This document shows positions 27,001 to 40,060 of a stretch of 64,000 bases of DNA, piece by piece (position 1 is the first letter of the stretch; the number at the start of each line of letters is the position of its first letter). The stretch spans positions 22,881,501-22,945,500 of the forward strand of contig NC_081808.1 in the NCBI RefSeq assembly GCF_030704535.1, given 5' to 3'. The DNA is from Vitis vinifera (taxonomy: Eukaryota > Streptophyta > Magnoliopsida > Vitales > Vitaceae). A program made the translations under genes and the position numbers. Under the pieces are notes generated by a model. It was not told the DNA's origin and made no database searches. It saw only the letters and a list, made by a program, of their open reading frames with translations.

Positions 27001-28749
27001 TGTTGTAAATAAAATACTAAAGCCTAAATACATGATAACTTTGGCCAAGAAAAATTAGAAATAGAGTTACCATAGTATTGTAGTATTCTGAGTTGTTGTC
27101 CTCTGAGATCAGCTCTTATATGTTTATTTGTTCTTAGATTCAAAGGGTTAATTATTTACTAAAGGTAAAAAAAATATCTAATTCAAAGAAATTAGAATAA
27201 AATATGGATGAAAAATTCCTAAATAAACCTATTTAAATTATAGAATAATTATTGATTTTAAATTCAATTAATTAATATTAGGGGTCCACAATCCAACTTC
27301 GAGTATAAACCTTTAGGCGAAATAAGGGTATATAATTTAATAATCTTAGGGTAATCAAAATGCATGGTTTAACGAGATTAACTTGAGTTCCACACCTTAG
27401 AGTTGATCCGTATCCTAACTTTTAATATTTTATTCCATTGAATTATCTAATAAATGAATGGACATAGAATCTAGGTTTAGTTCTAAGGTTTTTAGGCTTT
27501 TATCACTCTATGTAGATTTGTCTTATGGTAGATAACAATGACAAAACTTTTAATAACTAGAGAAAAAAAATTACCAAGAATCCCTAGTATTAAGGAATAA
27601 GTGATTGTATCATCACCTAAGTTAAGTTAACTTTAGAGGGTATTTTGATCTCAATACCAGTGCCTTAACCTTTTATTCATTCCATTATTAATATGATTTC
27701 AACCATTGTTTCCCTTTGGATCCGACCCTAGGTTTTCATGTTTCACCCCAAGATGGCTTTTTAGCCTTGTATGAGCATGTCCTCACATATATAAGCTATA
27801 AAAGAATTAAAAAAAATCATTCTTGATTTCAAAGAAATTAAAAACAATAATTTATTTAATAATAAAAAGAAGAAAGAAAACAAACCAAGAAAAACCTTCA
27901 AGTTTTTCTTCTCTCCTCTTAAGAATCGTCAAGTCATCTCTACTCCTAAAAAAAAACATCAAGAATTCCTTAGAAAACCTAAATGTCGAGTTTTTACAAT
28001 TTCCACCAAAAAACCTAACACGTGATATGTTCCTATTGACCACTTATTTTACAAATAATTACCTAAAATGACTAAAAATAATAATAAAATTGTGATTTCT
28101 AGTTATGTGGGGCTCACTTAGGGCGGATGAAGTGGCCAAGATGCAATTCACAAAGTAAAGGAGGTGAAATATCACTGTGGCAGTGTGTGAATTCAAAATT
28201 GGGGTAATTTTGAATTGGAATTCAAATCCATAAGTTGAATTCCGAAATCATTTCGAAATGGTCCTTCAATTCTGTATAGTTATTTTCAAATGGTCATAAC
28301 TTCTTCGTTTCAGCTCTGATTTGTACACTATTTAAATTGTTAGATTTTTTACTTCTAGAGCTTTAGAACGATATATAGCTTGACTAAAATAGACTTTAGG
28401 AAGTATTTCAAATTTCACTTCAAAACCAGAGTACATGTTGCCACTATATTTTTCGTTTCAACTTGATGAAGTTGCTTCATGCCTCATTATCCATGTTCAC
28501 TTGCCTTTCCTCATGGTCCATGAGTCTTGACTTGCCAATTTTCTCATTTAAATACTTTTTTGATATTTCAAAATCTAAAGTGATTCAACTTGCACAATTT
28601 TCTTTCTTTAAACCTGAGATAAATATTTAAAATGTAAGTTAAACTCATGACTAAGGCCTTAGCAACAATTTTGATCAAGTTAAATGATTTGAGTGTCATA
28701 TGGTGCATAAATCATATCAAATATATATATGTCATTAGAGCACATATTT
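27001..28749. other. Possible insertion inside a Copia LTR, content unrecognised
   Basis: This 1.75-kb block lies between two LTR pieces that are adjacent in the related LTR at 49598-51384. It is AT-rich, lacks long frames (27823-28071 is low-complexity) and shows no terminal repeats I could align. It may be a nested insertion or a diverged internal segment. Confidence 0.3.
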
Positions 28750-29731
28750 TGGCTCCAATCAACCACTAAAGCCCATAAGACAATGATAGTTATCTTATAA
28801 TCAAATTTTGAAGTTGACTTAACATCTCATTATAATGAGTCAACTACACTCTAGTACCTTATGTAAATAACAATGAAAGACAAGGTGTTCGTGGTTTTGA
28901 TCAACTATCCATTGTATATAGTCTACTCATTAATTGATGTCTGTAATCTAACAAGGTGAATGCTATCAATCTCTTAAGATTACCTTTACCATATTTAATT
29001 TATAGATTTTCCTTTTATGTGATTAATTGGCATGTCCAAGCTAAAAAAGAACTTATGCCTAGTTCTACTTAAGAATTACTATGACCATAGTTTACATGAG
29101 CACACTTCCTTAAAATCATCCAAGTGACTCATTATCTTAAACTTCATGAGATATCATGGTGCTTCTATTAAAAATACCTATTACTATTAACTTTCATTAA
29201 CATTTACTGAATTTATAGGGAATATATGATCACTTTAGGATCTTTGTCATAACTCAAAGCTACTGTTAACTTTATCACAAGCTTAGTATTCTCTCAAGGT
29301 TAAAAGATAATACAATATAGTTGCTTGATAAAATCATGACTACTCAATAGCCTTACATTATAACTCATCGTAAGTCTTGTTCAATGTGTAACTGTACACA
29401 ATAGTGTACTTACCATAAGAATCCTATCCTAATGACTAAAACTAGTCATCCTTCTAATTAGGAGGTAATGTACTATAACCTCAAATGAATTGGTTAAATC
29501 TACAAACCAACTATGAAGAAATTAGTTACTTATAAAGAACCTATGACTTGAATCTTGTGTGCAATTTCTAATGTACCCAAGTCATGTATAATGTAAAATA
29601 TGCTAGGTTAGAATACTCATAAGATATAATGTATGAATAAGGATAGATAAAAGTGAAACTAAAATAATATTAAATAAATAATAAATTTGAATTTTTTACA
29701 TCACTTATGCTTTTAAGGATCTATCTTAACA
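28750..29731 (-). mobile_element. Copia-type LTR, second part, with element boundary
   Basis: Collinear with 50470-51384: both contain a CTATGTAAATAACAA or similar phrase, a run on AGATCTCA-type sequence, and end in CTTAACA or CTCAACA on the plus strand. Read on the minus strand, the boundary is TGTTAAGATAGATCC, a canonical TG start of an LTR, followed by the pol-bearing region at higher coordinates. Confidence 0.55.
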
Positions 29732-30653
29732 TATTCATGGTAAGTTATAGGTTGAATACAGACTAAAGCTACAACATACATAATAGCATGTCCCCAAGAA
29801 GAAGTAAGTAATTTGTTTTTCATTAGTAATGGTCAAGTAATTAATTGGAGATGTTTATGAGAGATTCTACTAAACCATTTAGGGGTATGAGTATGAGCAA
29901 TAGGATGCTCAATATCAATCTCAATTGACATGCAATAGCCAATAAATGTTTGAGAAGTAAATTTATTAGCCTTATTAAGACATATTGTCCTGATTTGGGT
30001 AATTTCAAAATTATGCTTGTAATCTAATTATTTATGCACTGAGCCTACAAAAGGCAACATTTCGTGTAGAAAGGAGACAAACACGTGACTACCTAGTAAA
30101 GACATCTATTAAGATCATAAGGGTGAATAGACACAAATATGTCCCTATGTATTCTTTATTAAAAGACTAGTGACTTGGATACAACTTTAATAAAGATGAT
30201 TTAAGGATTAATTTGCCTTGTAAGCAAGTAGTACATGAATATTTATTGGAAAAAAAAATCTTCTTGTTCTTTAATGGATGCCCTTGTGAATATTCTATTA
30301 TTCGACACATCATTGAAGAATTGGGGTGGCTTAATCGGTCATGCCAAAACATAAAAGAATTTTGGGTCCTTAAACTCTTGGTTCACAACAATGTATGACT
30401 CAATAAGCTTTTGGTTAGAAATAATAGAAATGTAAAGATATTCTACACTAACTTTGTTCATAGATTCAATAGGATACTCGTTTCCACAAATATCTTTAAA
30501 ATTGAGAAACCATTTTCTAGATTTGCTTGAATATAAAATATCATTTATATGAAATCTAGTTCCATTTAGTAACATAATATTTGCTCTTTCAAAGCCTTCA
30601 ATCAAGTTTGCAATTCCTAATATGGTACTAAAATTAACTTTTGCTGATGTCAA
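29732..30653 (-). pseudogene. Decayed Copia polyprotein: protease end, GAG-pre-integrase, integrase traces
   Basis: On the minus strand, 30339-30653 encodes a Copia segment with LIEGFERANIMLLNGTRFHI and YPIESMNKVSVEYLY. The next segment, 30167-30352, carries the GAG-pre-integrase signature WHDRLSHPNSSM with the CTTCLQGK zinc-ligand pair. The two frames are offset, so at least one indel separates them. Downstream sequence to 29732 is integrase-like but interrupted. No reverse transcriptase is seen in this copy. It is a dead, truncated retrotransposon in the same orientation as the LTR to its left. Confidence 0.75.
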
Positions 30654-31199
30654 ATAGAAAACAATATTTTATCTCGAAGGATTGTATAAGTGTTAATTAT
30701 TGCACAATTTATGAGACATTCAACTTTCTTGTTTATCATGAAACAAAATATACAATTTTCATATATGAATAAAATTTGATTAAAAGACATGATACATAAA
30801 AAAACAAATATAATGACAACATATGATGGATTATTAATCAATACGAATATTTCGATCATTTGCTAGAAGATTAATTTTTCATTAGGACATTCAAATAAAT
30901 CAATATACATCAAAGTAACTTTGATCTAATACATTATTATTAGTGAAATTTATTTTCATATCTTTTTTTTTCTTTTATTGACACTTGGTAAAAGTTGATT
31001 AAATATTTTGATGTACGACAGGTACGTAACCAATGCTCTTTTATATCATACTTATAATAATTATCTATATTGTTTTACTTTTGATGATATTTTGTGGTTT
31101 ATTTTGTTATGTCAACTTTCACTTTAATACTAATAATCAAGGAGAGAGATTTCTATTCACTTTTGATAATAACATTACATTCACTTTAAGGAATGAAAT
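30654..31199. other. AT-rich intergenic DNA
   Basis: Low-complexity AT-rich DNA. The open frames at 30650-30859 and 31033-31230 consist mainly of Ile/Tyr/Phe/Leu and look like by-products of AT content. Confidence 0.35.
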
Positions 31200-31630
31200 T
31201 GCTATCTTATATAGCTTTGGGCTATACTAATATATGAAATTTTTTCTTTAGATAGTTTCTAGTTGTGAAGAAAATATAAATTATTTTTATATAGCTTTTG
31301 GCTATAAGTAAATTACTTTAAAATAATTTTGTATAATTTTTTGTTATAATTTACAAATAGTCTAGAGATATAAGAATGATTTTTACATAGCTTTTGGTTA
31401 AATAATAATTTGCACATAGCATCTAGCAATAATGGTATTAAATGAGATATGTACATAGATTTTGGTCATGACTAAACAAAATAATATGTGATATAAGTGA
31501 TAATTTGCAAATATAAGAATGATTTGTACATAGCTTTCGACTACAAGAATGATTTTTATATTCTAGTAATGATGGTATTAAATAATGAATTGAACGTAAC
31601 TTTTGGCCATAATAACCTTTTGATTATATA
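31200..31630. repeat. Degenerate minisatellite-like repeat with ATAGCTTTTGGCTATA motif
   Basis: Variants of the phrase ATAGCTTTTGGCTATA recur at about 31208, 31291, 31387, 31455 (ATAGATTTTGGTCAT), 31529 and 31598, spaced roughly 65-95 bp. Phrases such as AGAATGATTT(T/G)TACATAG and AATAATGGTATTAAAT also recur. It looks like an old tandem array with a diverged unit. Confidence 0.55.
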
Positions 31631-33048
31631 CAACAAAAAAAAATACGAATAGAAACATGTAACATCTTATATTAATAATCTCGAGCTAAGAATAAAAAAT
31701 GACCTTTATAACAACTCGAATTGATAACATGTTATAAAACTAAAAACAAGCTATTAATCTTTTATAAAGGAGAATAGAGAGAAACTATTTTTTTGAATTA
31801 TTTTTGAAAACAGTTATCAAATATGTTTTTATTTTTTGTATTTAAATTTAAACATATGCAATTTGTTGATTGACAGTGAGGCTATGATTGAAGAGTTTCA
31901 AAATATGAGTACTTATAAAAGAAATTTTGTTAGATTCCTCAGTTGAATTCCTGTCTCGGTCACTGTTTATATTCGATTATTTGATGATTTGCAGCCGGAG
32001 ACCATCAAACCCATGAGAAAAAGCAAGCGTGCATGTGCTTACGGGCGGCTTACTTCAATGATCACAAGCCCAGAACAAAAGGAAAGCCCAGCCAGAGAAA
32101 GAGAAGAAGATTTTTACAAAACAGAGCCCACCAGGCACTTCCTTTTCCCAAACTTCGAAGAGTTTGAGGGACACACTTGAATTTCGCCAATAAAGAAATT
32201 GTCGGGGGGTGATGGTGCCACGTTGTCAAGTTCGAAGTTTTCCGGGCCTCGGTCCCTCACAAAAGGCCCAGAAAGTACCGAAGGCTCTATAATGGAATCA
32301 TCACTGAATAAAAATCTCACGTTGCTGGCTCCAAAGCACATGCCACACGCTCTCAACATCATTAGATAAGGTTAGCTTTACAACTTCCAACCCCACCCAT
32401 TATTCCCTTCCTCGAATGATCATGAGTTGTAAGCGACACCCCTTACCCACTTTTTCTCCCTTTTCTTCCTATGCATCTCTCAACGTCCACTCTCTCCTTT
32501 TACCCTCTTTTACTGTTGAATCGAATTGAACTGCGCAGTAAAATCCAACCTCGAAACCAATCCCACAAGCCACGGCGCGGAACAAAAACAAATATAATCC
32601 TCCACACATTCCGTATCCCGTTTACTATGCCGCCAAATGGGAATGTCGTGCGCAGCAACTGTCCATGACCTGTTCTTTTTTATGTCATCATCACATTACC
32701 GATATAATTTCAAAAAGGGTAAAAATGTAATCATGCCGATCTATCCGCCCCGCTTCTGTCGCTACGTGGACGGCGGACGACACCCTCAAGATCGCCTACT
32801 CCGCGCCGCGCTTTTTCTTATCCTTCGTCTCGTGACACGTGCATATAATTACACAAACTCATGAAGTTAGCCACGTGGCTTGATGGGAATGGTTGATGGG
32901 GCATTGAGCTCCTCGCACGTGAAAGCATTTTTGCCAACCGGTGGTACATGTACCACCTGAATATTACAGAAAAAAGAGGCGAATGGAATAAATAAATGAA
33001 AAGAAAATAGGGGAGAGAACCTTCGCTTTCTGGTCGTTTATTCCAGCC
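31631..33048. other. Intergenic DNA and presumed promoter of the TRM-like gene
   Basis: From about 31980 the base composition becomes more balanced. The open frames at 31989-32180 (+) and 32114-32362 (-) overlap antisense and have no recognised features. CACGTG-type sequences occur at about 32837 (GACACGTGCA) and 32918 (GCACGTGAAA), and CCACGTGG at 32870; these are G-box-like cores common in plant promoters, but function is inference. Confidence 0.35.
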
Positions 33049-33324
33049 ATGGACTCATCTCCTACAAAAAGCGTAGCTTTTTCTTCATTACTATTGTTGT
33101 GGTTATTATTAAATTTTTTTCTAGGGCTTCAGAGCTGTACAAATCACTTCTTTGAATTTTCAACTTTCAGCGATTTGATCGAAGATCTTCTTCACTCGAT
33201 CTCTTTCATCCTTCTCTCATTTCTGTTTGTGCGACTCTGCAGTGCGGTGGATGATGATGACGACGACGACGACGATATGTGTTTGACTTCGATATTCACG
33301 TCTAGTTTCTATCAAGTCTCGACG
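33049..33324 (+). CDS. Possible 5' exon or upstream ORF of the TRM-like gene
   Basis: An ATG at 33049 opens a 92-codon frame ending at a good donor (GACG followed by GTGAGT). The product has a hydrophobic stretch (SLLLLWLLLNFFLGL), a second one (ISFILLSFLFVRL) and nine consecutive Asp. It does not look like the N-terminus of a TRM protein. Its end phase (0) does not match the phase needed by the next supported exon at 36112, so at least one more exon would be required. It may be an untranslated leader exon that happens to be open, a uORF or a separate small gene. Confidence 0.3.
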
Positions 33325-36111
33325 GTGAGTTTGAATTACGGCGTTTTTTAAAATATTTTTTTCCCTCATGTGCTGCGCATTCCATGGAGTTTGAAAATTC
33401 TAGTGTATTTCAGGTCGTTGAAACGTCGGTGGAACTGATTTTTAGTGATATTGTGTTCACACAATTTCAAGCTGTTTGTGTTAGTTTTAATTTCACGAGA
33501 TTTCTGTGAAGTGGAATATGAAACTTGATGTTATTTAGGTCAGGGTTAAGGAAATATCCGAATTCAGATAGTTTTGGGTATGTAATGTGAGTTCATTTGG
33601 GAGTTTTTACGAGTGTGAACTTTCTCATATCTTAATTTGGAAGAATTAGGATGGATTATCATGTTTTTCTCTAAGTTTGTTTTGGTGTTTGTGCCCTTTT
33701 TGTCATTTATGGTATAAGTTTTCCTTTTTCCTTTTTCTTTTAACCTGAATTCTAATATCATTTCTAATTTTAGTTTTGAGGCTGGAAAGTTTCCTTCCTT
33801 CGAATCATATATTTATTTCTTCTCGTCTCATGGAGAGTTGTTTGAGTGAATTGGTTTTGTAAAATTTGAAATTCCTTTTTTATTATTTGGGTAATAGTTC
33901 ATTTTTTATTTTTTCCTTTTCTTTTATTGATTAGCATGAATGAACATGTCCATGGTTTCATTTTTCGATTTGGGCTTTTAGGTGTTTGCTAATATTTTTT
34001 TAGTTCTTGAATGGCTTGCTATGCATGTTGTTTTGTCTTAATTGATTTATGTTCTATTAAATTTTCTGCAACTTTTTTTTAATACTTAAAGTTCAATCAG
34101 TTTAGCATTTGGATTGGAGCTCAATTGTTGTCTAGTATCAAATGTAAATTGTGTTCTACTCATTTGTCTTTTATTTATTTATTTTTATTTCCTCAATTTG
34201 AGTTTATTTGTAAAAAGAAATGTTTCATATGAAAATTGAATTTCTTGCTTCTATCGTATTCTTTCTTTCTTTTATTTATGTACTAGAAAATTGTCTTAAT
34301 GCTTTTGTAGTTTCTATTTCCTACTTTGCCCTAGTAAGCACTTTATGCAATTTTTGCAGCCACTTGAAATTTTTGGGAATTTTCCAGGGTGTAAAGTTGG
34401 CTTTTAGCTCTTCTTTTGAAGATGCCTGCATCTGTTATCTATAGTTCTGAAGCCCAGAAACCTGTCTGGCTGGTAGGGTCCATAGGAAGATTACTGACTA
34501 CATATTATAGTAACATATTTAACAACCAAATCAAGATCATGGAGGCATAGTTCTAAAAAAAAAATTTGATCTTACAATTCTTGGTGAGCCTCAAGGCAAG
34601 CTTTATGTAGAACATCTGAGGTGCATGTTACAGGAATGAATGCAGAAACACTTGTTTAAGATCCAATACACCAAAGCCACATGCCTCAGACTCTGGGCCT
34701 CTGCTTAGGCATGCTATTTCACATATATATCAGAATATCTTTCCATAAAAAAATTTCTTCATTGCTTAATTCAATTGATCCCAATAACACTTTGATCGAT
34801 ATATCTTATGTGGCTCTGCAGGATATGAACCAACTATATGGCTGTATCTTTTGCGGACAGTGCAACGTTGGAATTCCATGGAGTAAGACATAAATGGAAT
34901 ATTAGAGCAGTTGCAGCTTTTGGGTGGACCTGCTGTCTGCATGGGAGGCCTATTTCATCTTTTTGATTTCAATCAAAGCAGCATGGCCAGAAAAGTTCTT
35001 GCACATAAGAGGCATGTGGGCGGTAAGTATTATTGCTTATTTCATATGTATTGTGAGGGAAAAAGTATTATTGCTTAACTTATTTAACTTGTGGAGAAAA
35101 AGGGGCCATTTTCAGAAATAACATGTGGCTTCCAGGTTGAGGCACTTCTTATTGAGGTCCTTGAATCCCTTACTCTTTACAATATCTCAATTCTGTTACT
35201 GCAAAACCTAGTTACAGAGGATATTGTTGATTTTCATGTTTGTGTTACTAGATATAGCCAGTACCAATTGCTATCATTTTCATGGTGATGGTAATAACTA
35301 GGTTCTCTTGGTGGTTCAGGTAAAGCTCCTGAAAGAGGTCCATTCCATTTAGATTTTGAGAAAAGAGAGTCATAAGAGTTATATTATGATCTTGGACTCT
35401 GGCCAAAAGGTCATATAGTTCTTAGTGGCTTGGTGAAGGAATTTCTAGTTTATTGGCAAATAGAGAAGATTCTTACATTTTGACTCTGATGGATAGTGTA
35501 TTTTAGCAAGATTTTATGATGCCACCCTATGTTGCATGGGTTCAGTTATGAGTGTCTGAAGTGCATATGTGTCTAGGTGTCTTATCCTTCATAACTCAAA
35601 TTTTAGGATACAAGAACTCAGCTAAAAAGGATCCAAAAGACAGACACAGATAGTGGGGTACAACACAATAAAAGAAAATCTATTAAAAATAAATTGGAAG
35701 TGAAGATATCCTTTTTAAAAGCTCTCATTTTTTCCCTCTAATCCATTTTTTTTCTTCTTATCCCTAAATATTCTTACAAAAATTCACTTTCAGCTAACTC
35801 TTCTATTTCTCTAATGTAATTTTTACTAAGAAAGTTGAAAGCATATAAGGATTTCAATGAAAGATAAAACAGCCACAGCCAAAGTAAAATAGGAGTGTTT
35901 GACAAGGATCCCATATCCGCACCCATGTCATGTTGTGTCGGCATGGATATTTTGGGTGAAATTGAAGGATCCAGGTATTATAGATGCCACCGTTAGGAAC
36001 TTTGTTCATTGATAAAGTGATAAGAGAACAAGTTTGAGATGTGCCTAACCATATTGCTATCTTCCTTCTTAACTTAGAACTGTAATGCTACTAATTCAAG
36101 TAATTTTGCAG
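33325..36111 (+). other. Presumed 5' introns of the TRM-like gene
   Basis: A T-rich stretch between the possible first exon and the first well-supported coding exon. A candidate small exon follows TCTGCAG at about 34822 (DMNQLYGCIFCGQCNVGIPW), but its product is not recognisably part of the family and its downstream donor is weak. I leave it unassigned. No other feature is supported. Confidence 0.4.
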
Positions 36112-39100
36112 GCTTGGAAGCTCCTCGAAACAGCTTGGAGTTGCCAATAGAAACTTCTCAGGGCTATTATGCTGTAGGAGACAGTGTGCCGGTAATTTTT
36201 CTTCACATGTTCTTTATAGATTTCTAAGACCGTAAGGTATTTTTATCTTGTGGTGACTGTGCTCTTGGGGTTATTAGAATGTGGCTCTTGTTAACATAGT
36301 TGGCATGGCTCTTGTAAGAGCAAGCTCTCAAGGTTATGGATATCACTTTAGTTGAAACCTGATTCTTATTGGGCTGCATGACGTCTAGAGGTGGACAGTT
36401 TGGGTTTATCCTTGGGATCATTTTTCTGGATTTTAGAAGTTTTTTTCTATTATAATTTTCATTACTGTGAAGATCATTGACCATCTTTGTGAAGGTTGTG
36501 CCATATTGTAGGTGAACTACATGAATCCTATGTTATGGTTTGGGCTTTAATATTTTCTTTTTGTATGATAAGTCAAATAGCTCAAGTTTTAGTTCTAGCA
36601 ATTGCTCTCCTCCCAAATTGGATTGTATGAAATTCTACATATCTCCCTCCCCAACCTTCTGTCAGGAAAAGAGTTTGCATGTTTCTAGAAATACTCTCTC
36701 TCTCTCTCTCTCTATGTCATTCTCTATATCTCTATTAACATCTTAAATGCACTTTCTTTGAACAGAACTCTTACCAAGTGCAACAGGACTGGGCAGGAAA
36801 GAACTGTCATCCAACTGAGGCTTCAATGAAGAAGTTGATCAATCAGGAGATGTCCAAACGATCAAACACCAGACACAACACACCAAGTATTGTGGCCCGG
36901 CTGATGGGAATGGACATGTTACCACTGGATACAAAATCGGTAGTTCAGCCAATTGAAAAAAGGAATGTAGCTGAAATCAATTTTTCAAAGAAGGGACGGG
37001 AACGGACTGAAAATGGCTCCATTGGCCATGCCCCTCTTAACCCAAATTCTTCCAGGCAGATGGAGTGCAACTCATTTCACCGCAATAAAGACAGAGATCC
37101 TGATCGATCAAGCAGGAACCAGAAGTTGGGAAAACCAAGGCCTCGTGAACATCCACAGGAGGAGGAACTACAGAAGTTCAAGAAAGAGTTTGAAGCATGG
37201 CAAGCAGCCAGGTTTAGGGAATGTGCAAGTGTTGTGGAGCTTGACAGCATTCCTAGGAAGCTGCTTGCTCAAGAGAACCTCAACAAGGAAAAGAGGGCTA
37301 TTTATTCTAATTCTGGAATAATAGCAAATGAGAAGCCTGTAGAACTTAAGGGTAATGACATTAAAGCAAGGTATCATGGAAGAAGTGGTCTGCAACATAA
37401 TGGACATAAACTGGAACTATACCCAGATGAGCAGAAGGAATATTTTTCTTTAAGTAGATCCACAAGCAGAGACTTTGATCAGTCCCCCATGATGAATTGT
37501 GATAAGAAACTGGAAAAATCTTCTGCCCCCACAAGGATAGTGATCCTAAAGCCTGGTCCTGATAGGATTGGCAACACTGATGAGTCTTGGGCCAGTTCCT
37601 CAGGTACTTTAGAGGAGAGAGATAGCATAGAAGATTTTCTTGAGGAGGTGAAGGAAAGGTTGAAACATGAACTCCAAGGGAAAACTCGTAAGAGGGTTAC
37701 ATTGGTCAGAGGAGGTGGAATTGAGACCCCTTTTAGTGAAAGGCCATCAGAACCAAAACAAATAGCTCAGCATATAGCAAAACAGGTTCGAGAAAGTGTT
37801 ACCAGGGACCTTGGAATGAATTTGCTTCGATCGGAATCAACTAGATCATATAGAAGTGAAATTCAGTTAAATGGATCAGGTTCCCCAGAGTTCATCAACA
37901 GAGATACTAGGAAATTCTTGTCAGAGAGGTTGAGGAATGTTCTAAAGAGAGAAACACATCAGGATATCCCCATAGTTGTCAACGGCAGCTCAAGGCCGTC
38001 AATGTTAGATTATGAAAGGAACAGACTAGAACAGACAGGGGATAACTTGAAGGCTGGAAACAGGATGAACCACTGGGAGAATGTCAACAATGAAGCAGAA
38101 ATGCAAACTAGATCTTTCAGACATGGGCCAGATGATGATGCAGTTATCCACAGAGAATCGTCTCCTAGGAACCTCATTAGATCTTTATCAGCCCCAGTAT
38201 CTGGAACATCATTTGGGAAGCTCCTTCTAGAGGACCGCCGCATTTTAACTGGTGCTCATATAAGGAGGAAGCATGAAGTCACTGAAAACTTGTCAGTGGA
38301 TGTGAAGAAAGGGAGCAAAGAAAAATTTAATCTAAAAGAAAAGGTTTCGAATTTCAAATATAGTTTCACATTTAGAGGGAGGTTATTTGGCAGAAAGATT
38401 CAGTCAGCAGTGGAATCATGTGGAATCGAACATGATCCCATGAAAGACATCATGAGCGGACCAACGGTTATTATGAATTTGGGTGACCGGCATGTAAGAA
38501 TGTTATTTATTTGCTTGTTATCCATAAAATGGTTATTTGGATGCAATGGCTTTCTATCTCTGGTTATTCTCTAATCAACATATCTGGTGTCATGTTTACT
38601 TAGGAGAACTCCACTGAGGTGCCTCCAAGCCCTGCATCAGTGTGCAGCAGTGCTCATGAAGAATTCTTCAGACCTGGTGATTATGTCAGTCCAGTATCAA
38701 CACCGGATTTACCTTTGGTAGAAGATTACCCAGTACCACATCTTTTTAGGGAGATCAGCTCTAACCTTAATGGTAAGATAGTAATTGTTTTCTTGAAGGG
38801 TTTTGATATGAATAACATGTCTCTGGGGATGCATTGATATTGTAAATGCAGAGTATGCATGGATGTGATTATATGTGTCTGTCTTGACTTGATTGCATGA
38901 TTATATTCTTTCGAGGCACAATCTTAGGCACTTGTCCTTTGCTGTATTTGGCACTTGCATGCAGGAATTTGCTACATGTAAACTGGTGATACAAAAGACT
39001 TTTTAACACCTTTTGTTTTCATACGCTACATGATACAAATTATCTCCAATGCCATTTTGTCCCACTAGGGCCCCACTAGTATTGTGCACCAGATAGCAGA

Positions 39101-40060
39101 GTGTACTCATGTACTGAACATGCACTTATCCAGAAGGTGTCAAGACTTATGAAGGCAGGGCTTGGAAATATCCCAGTGTCCTGTGCCAGAATGTTTGTAT
39201 TTGGAGATACATGCACATGAATTGCTTCTCACATGTGTTGGATTGTGCTTGTTATTTTACTAAAGTTTGCAATATCGGGAATGGACTTGACCACGTTGCT
39301 GATGCCCTCTGAATGTTATGTTAGGTCCATTCTGAATGTTACACTTAAAAGCACAATTATATACAATTGTTAACTGATATGCAAAGATCCTATCTGATAG
39401 CCTTTGCTGTTTGTTGACTACTCAGAGCTTCGGAGGCAACTAGACCAACTTGGATCCAATGGGTCTGAGGACACAACAATTGACGAGGAACCACCAGAGG
39501 TTGAAATAATTGAATTGGAGGACCAGGCAGAGGCTTACATAAGAGATCTGCTTGTTGCTTCTGGTTTCTATGGTGGATCATCTGATACAGTTTTATCAAG
39601 ATGGGACCCACTTGCAAGGCCTATCAGCAACCGGGTCTTTGACAAGGTGGAAGAGTCCTACAAAAAATTGGCTAAGGATAGCGAAGGGTCCCCAGAGGCT
39701 GACGGTGAGAAGAAGGTAGATCACAAAGTGTTACTTGATTTATTGAATGAAGCACTTTCGACTGTTCTTGGACCGCCCGTGGGCATGTCCAGATTCAGAA
39801 GAAAATTTATGGGTTCTACTATGTTGTCTGCTCCACATGGAAAGAAATTACTGGATTGTGTATGGGAGATTATCCGTGTGCATGTGTACCCTCCAGCTGA
39901 CAAATCTTGTTACTCGCTTGATAGTATGGTGGCTAGGGATCTGGGTTCAATTCCCTGGTCCGGACTGATTGATGATGAGATGAATGCTCTGGGAAGAGAT
40001 ATGGAATCTATGATTATTGGAGGTCTGGTTGATGAAATTGTGAAGGATATGCTGTTATAA
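36112..40060 (+). CDS. TRM/LONGIFOLIA-class protein with DUF3741-type motif and DUF4378 (5' end unresolved)
   Basis: Supported exons: 36112-36191, 36766-38493, 38604-38772, 39426-40060. Phases close and give about 870 codons; the first exon begins one base into a codon, so an upstream exon is missing from this model. Ordered features: GLEAPRNSLEL; then NTPSIVARLMGMDMLPL, the DUF3741-type short motif; a long charged, Ser/Arg-rich, probably disordered middle with EELQKFKKEFEAWQAARF and LSERLRNVLKRE segments; then DUF4378 from EDQAEAYIRDLLVASGF through LLDLLNEAL to SGLIDDEMNALGRDMESMI and the end. Families of this type include the TON1-recruiting motif proteins and LONGIFOLIA, which act at cortical microtubules and affect cell elongation and division plane. 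The exact member is not assigned. Large introns lie in the 5' part, one carrying a (CT)n run at about 36689-36712. Confidence 0.85.

Noticed and set aside
34822-34893. Cys-containing exon DMNQLYGCIFCGQCN in the TRM gene
   Set aside because: It has a plausible acceptor but a weak donor, and the peptide does not resemble known family N-termini.
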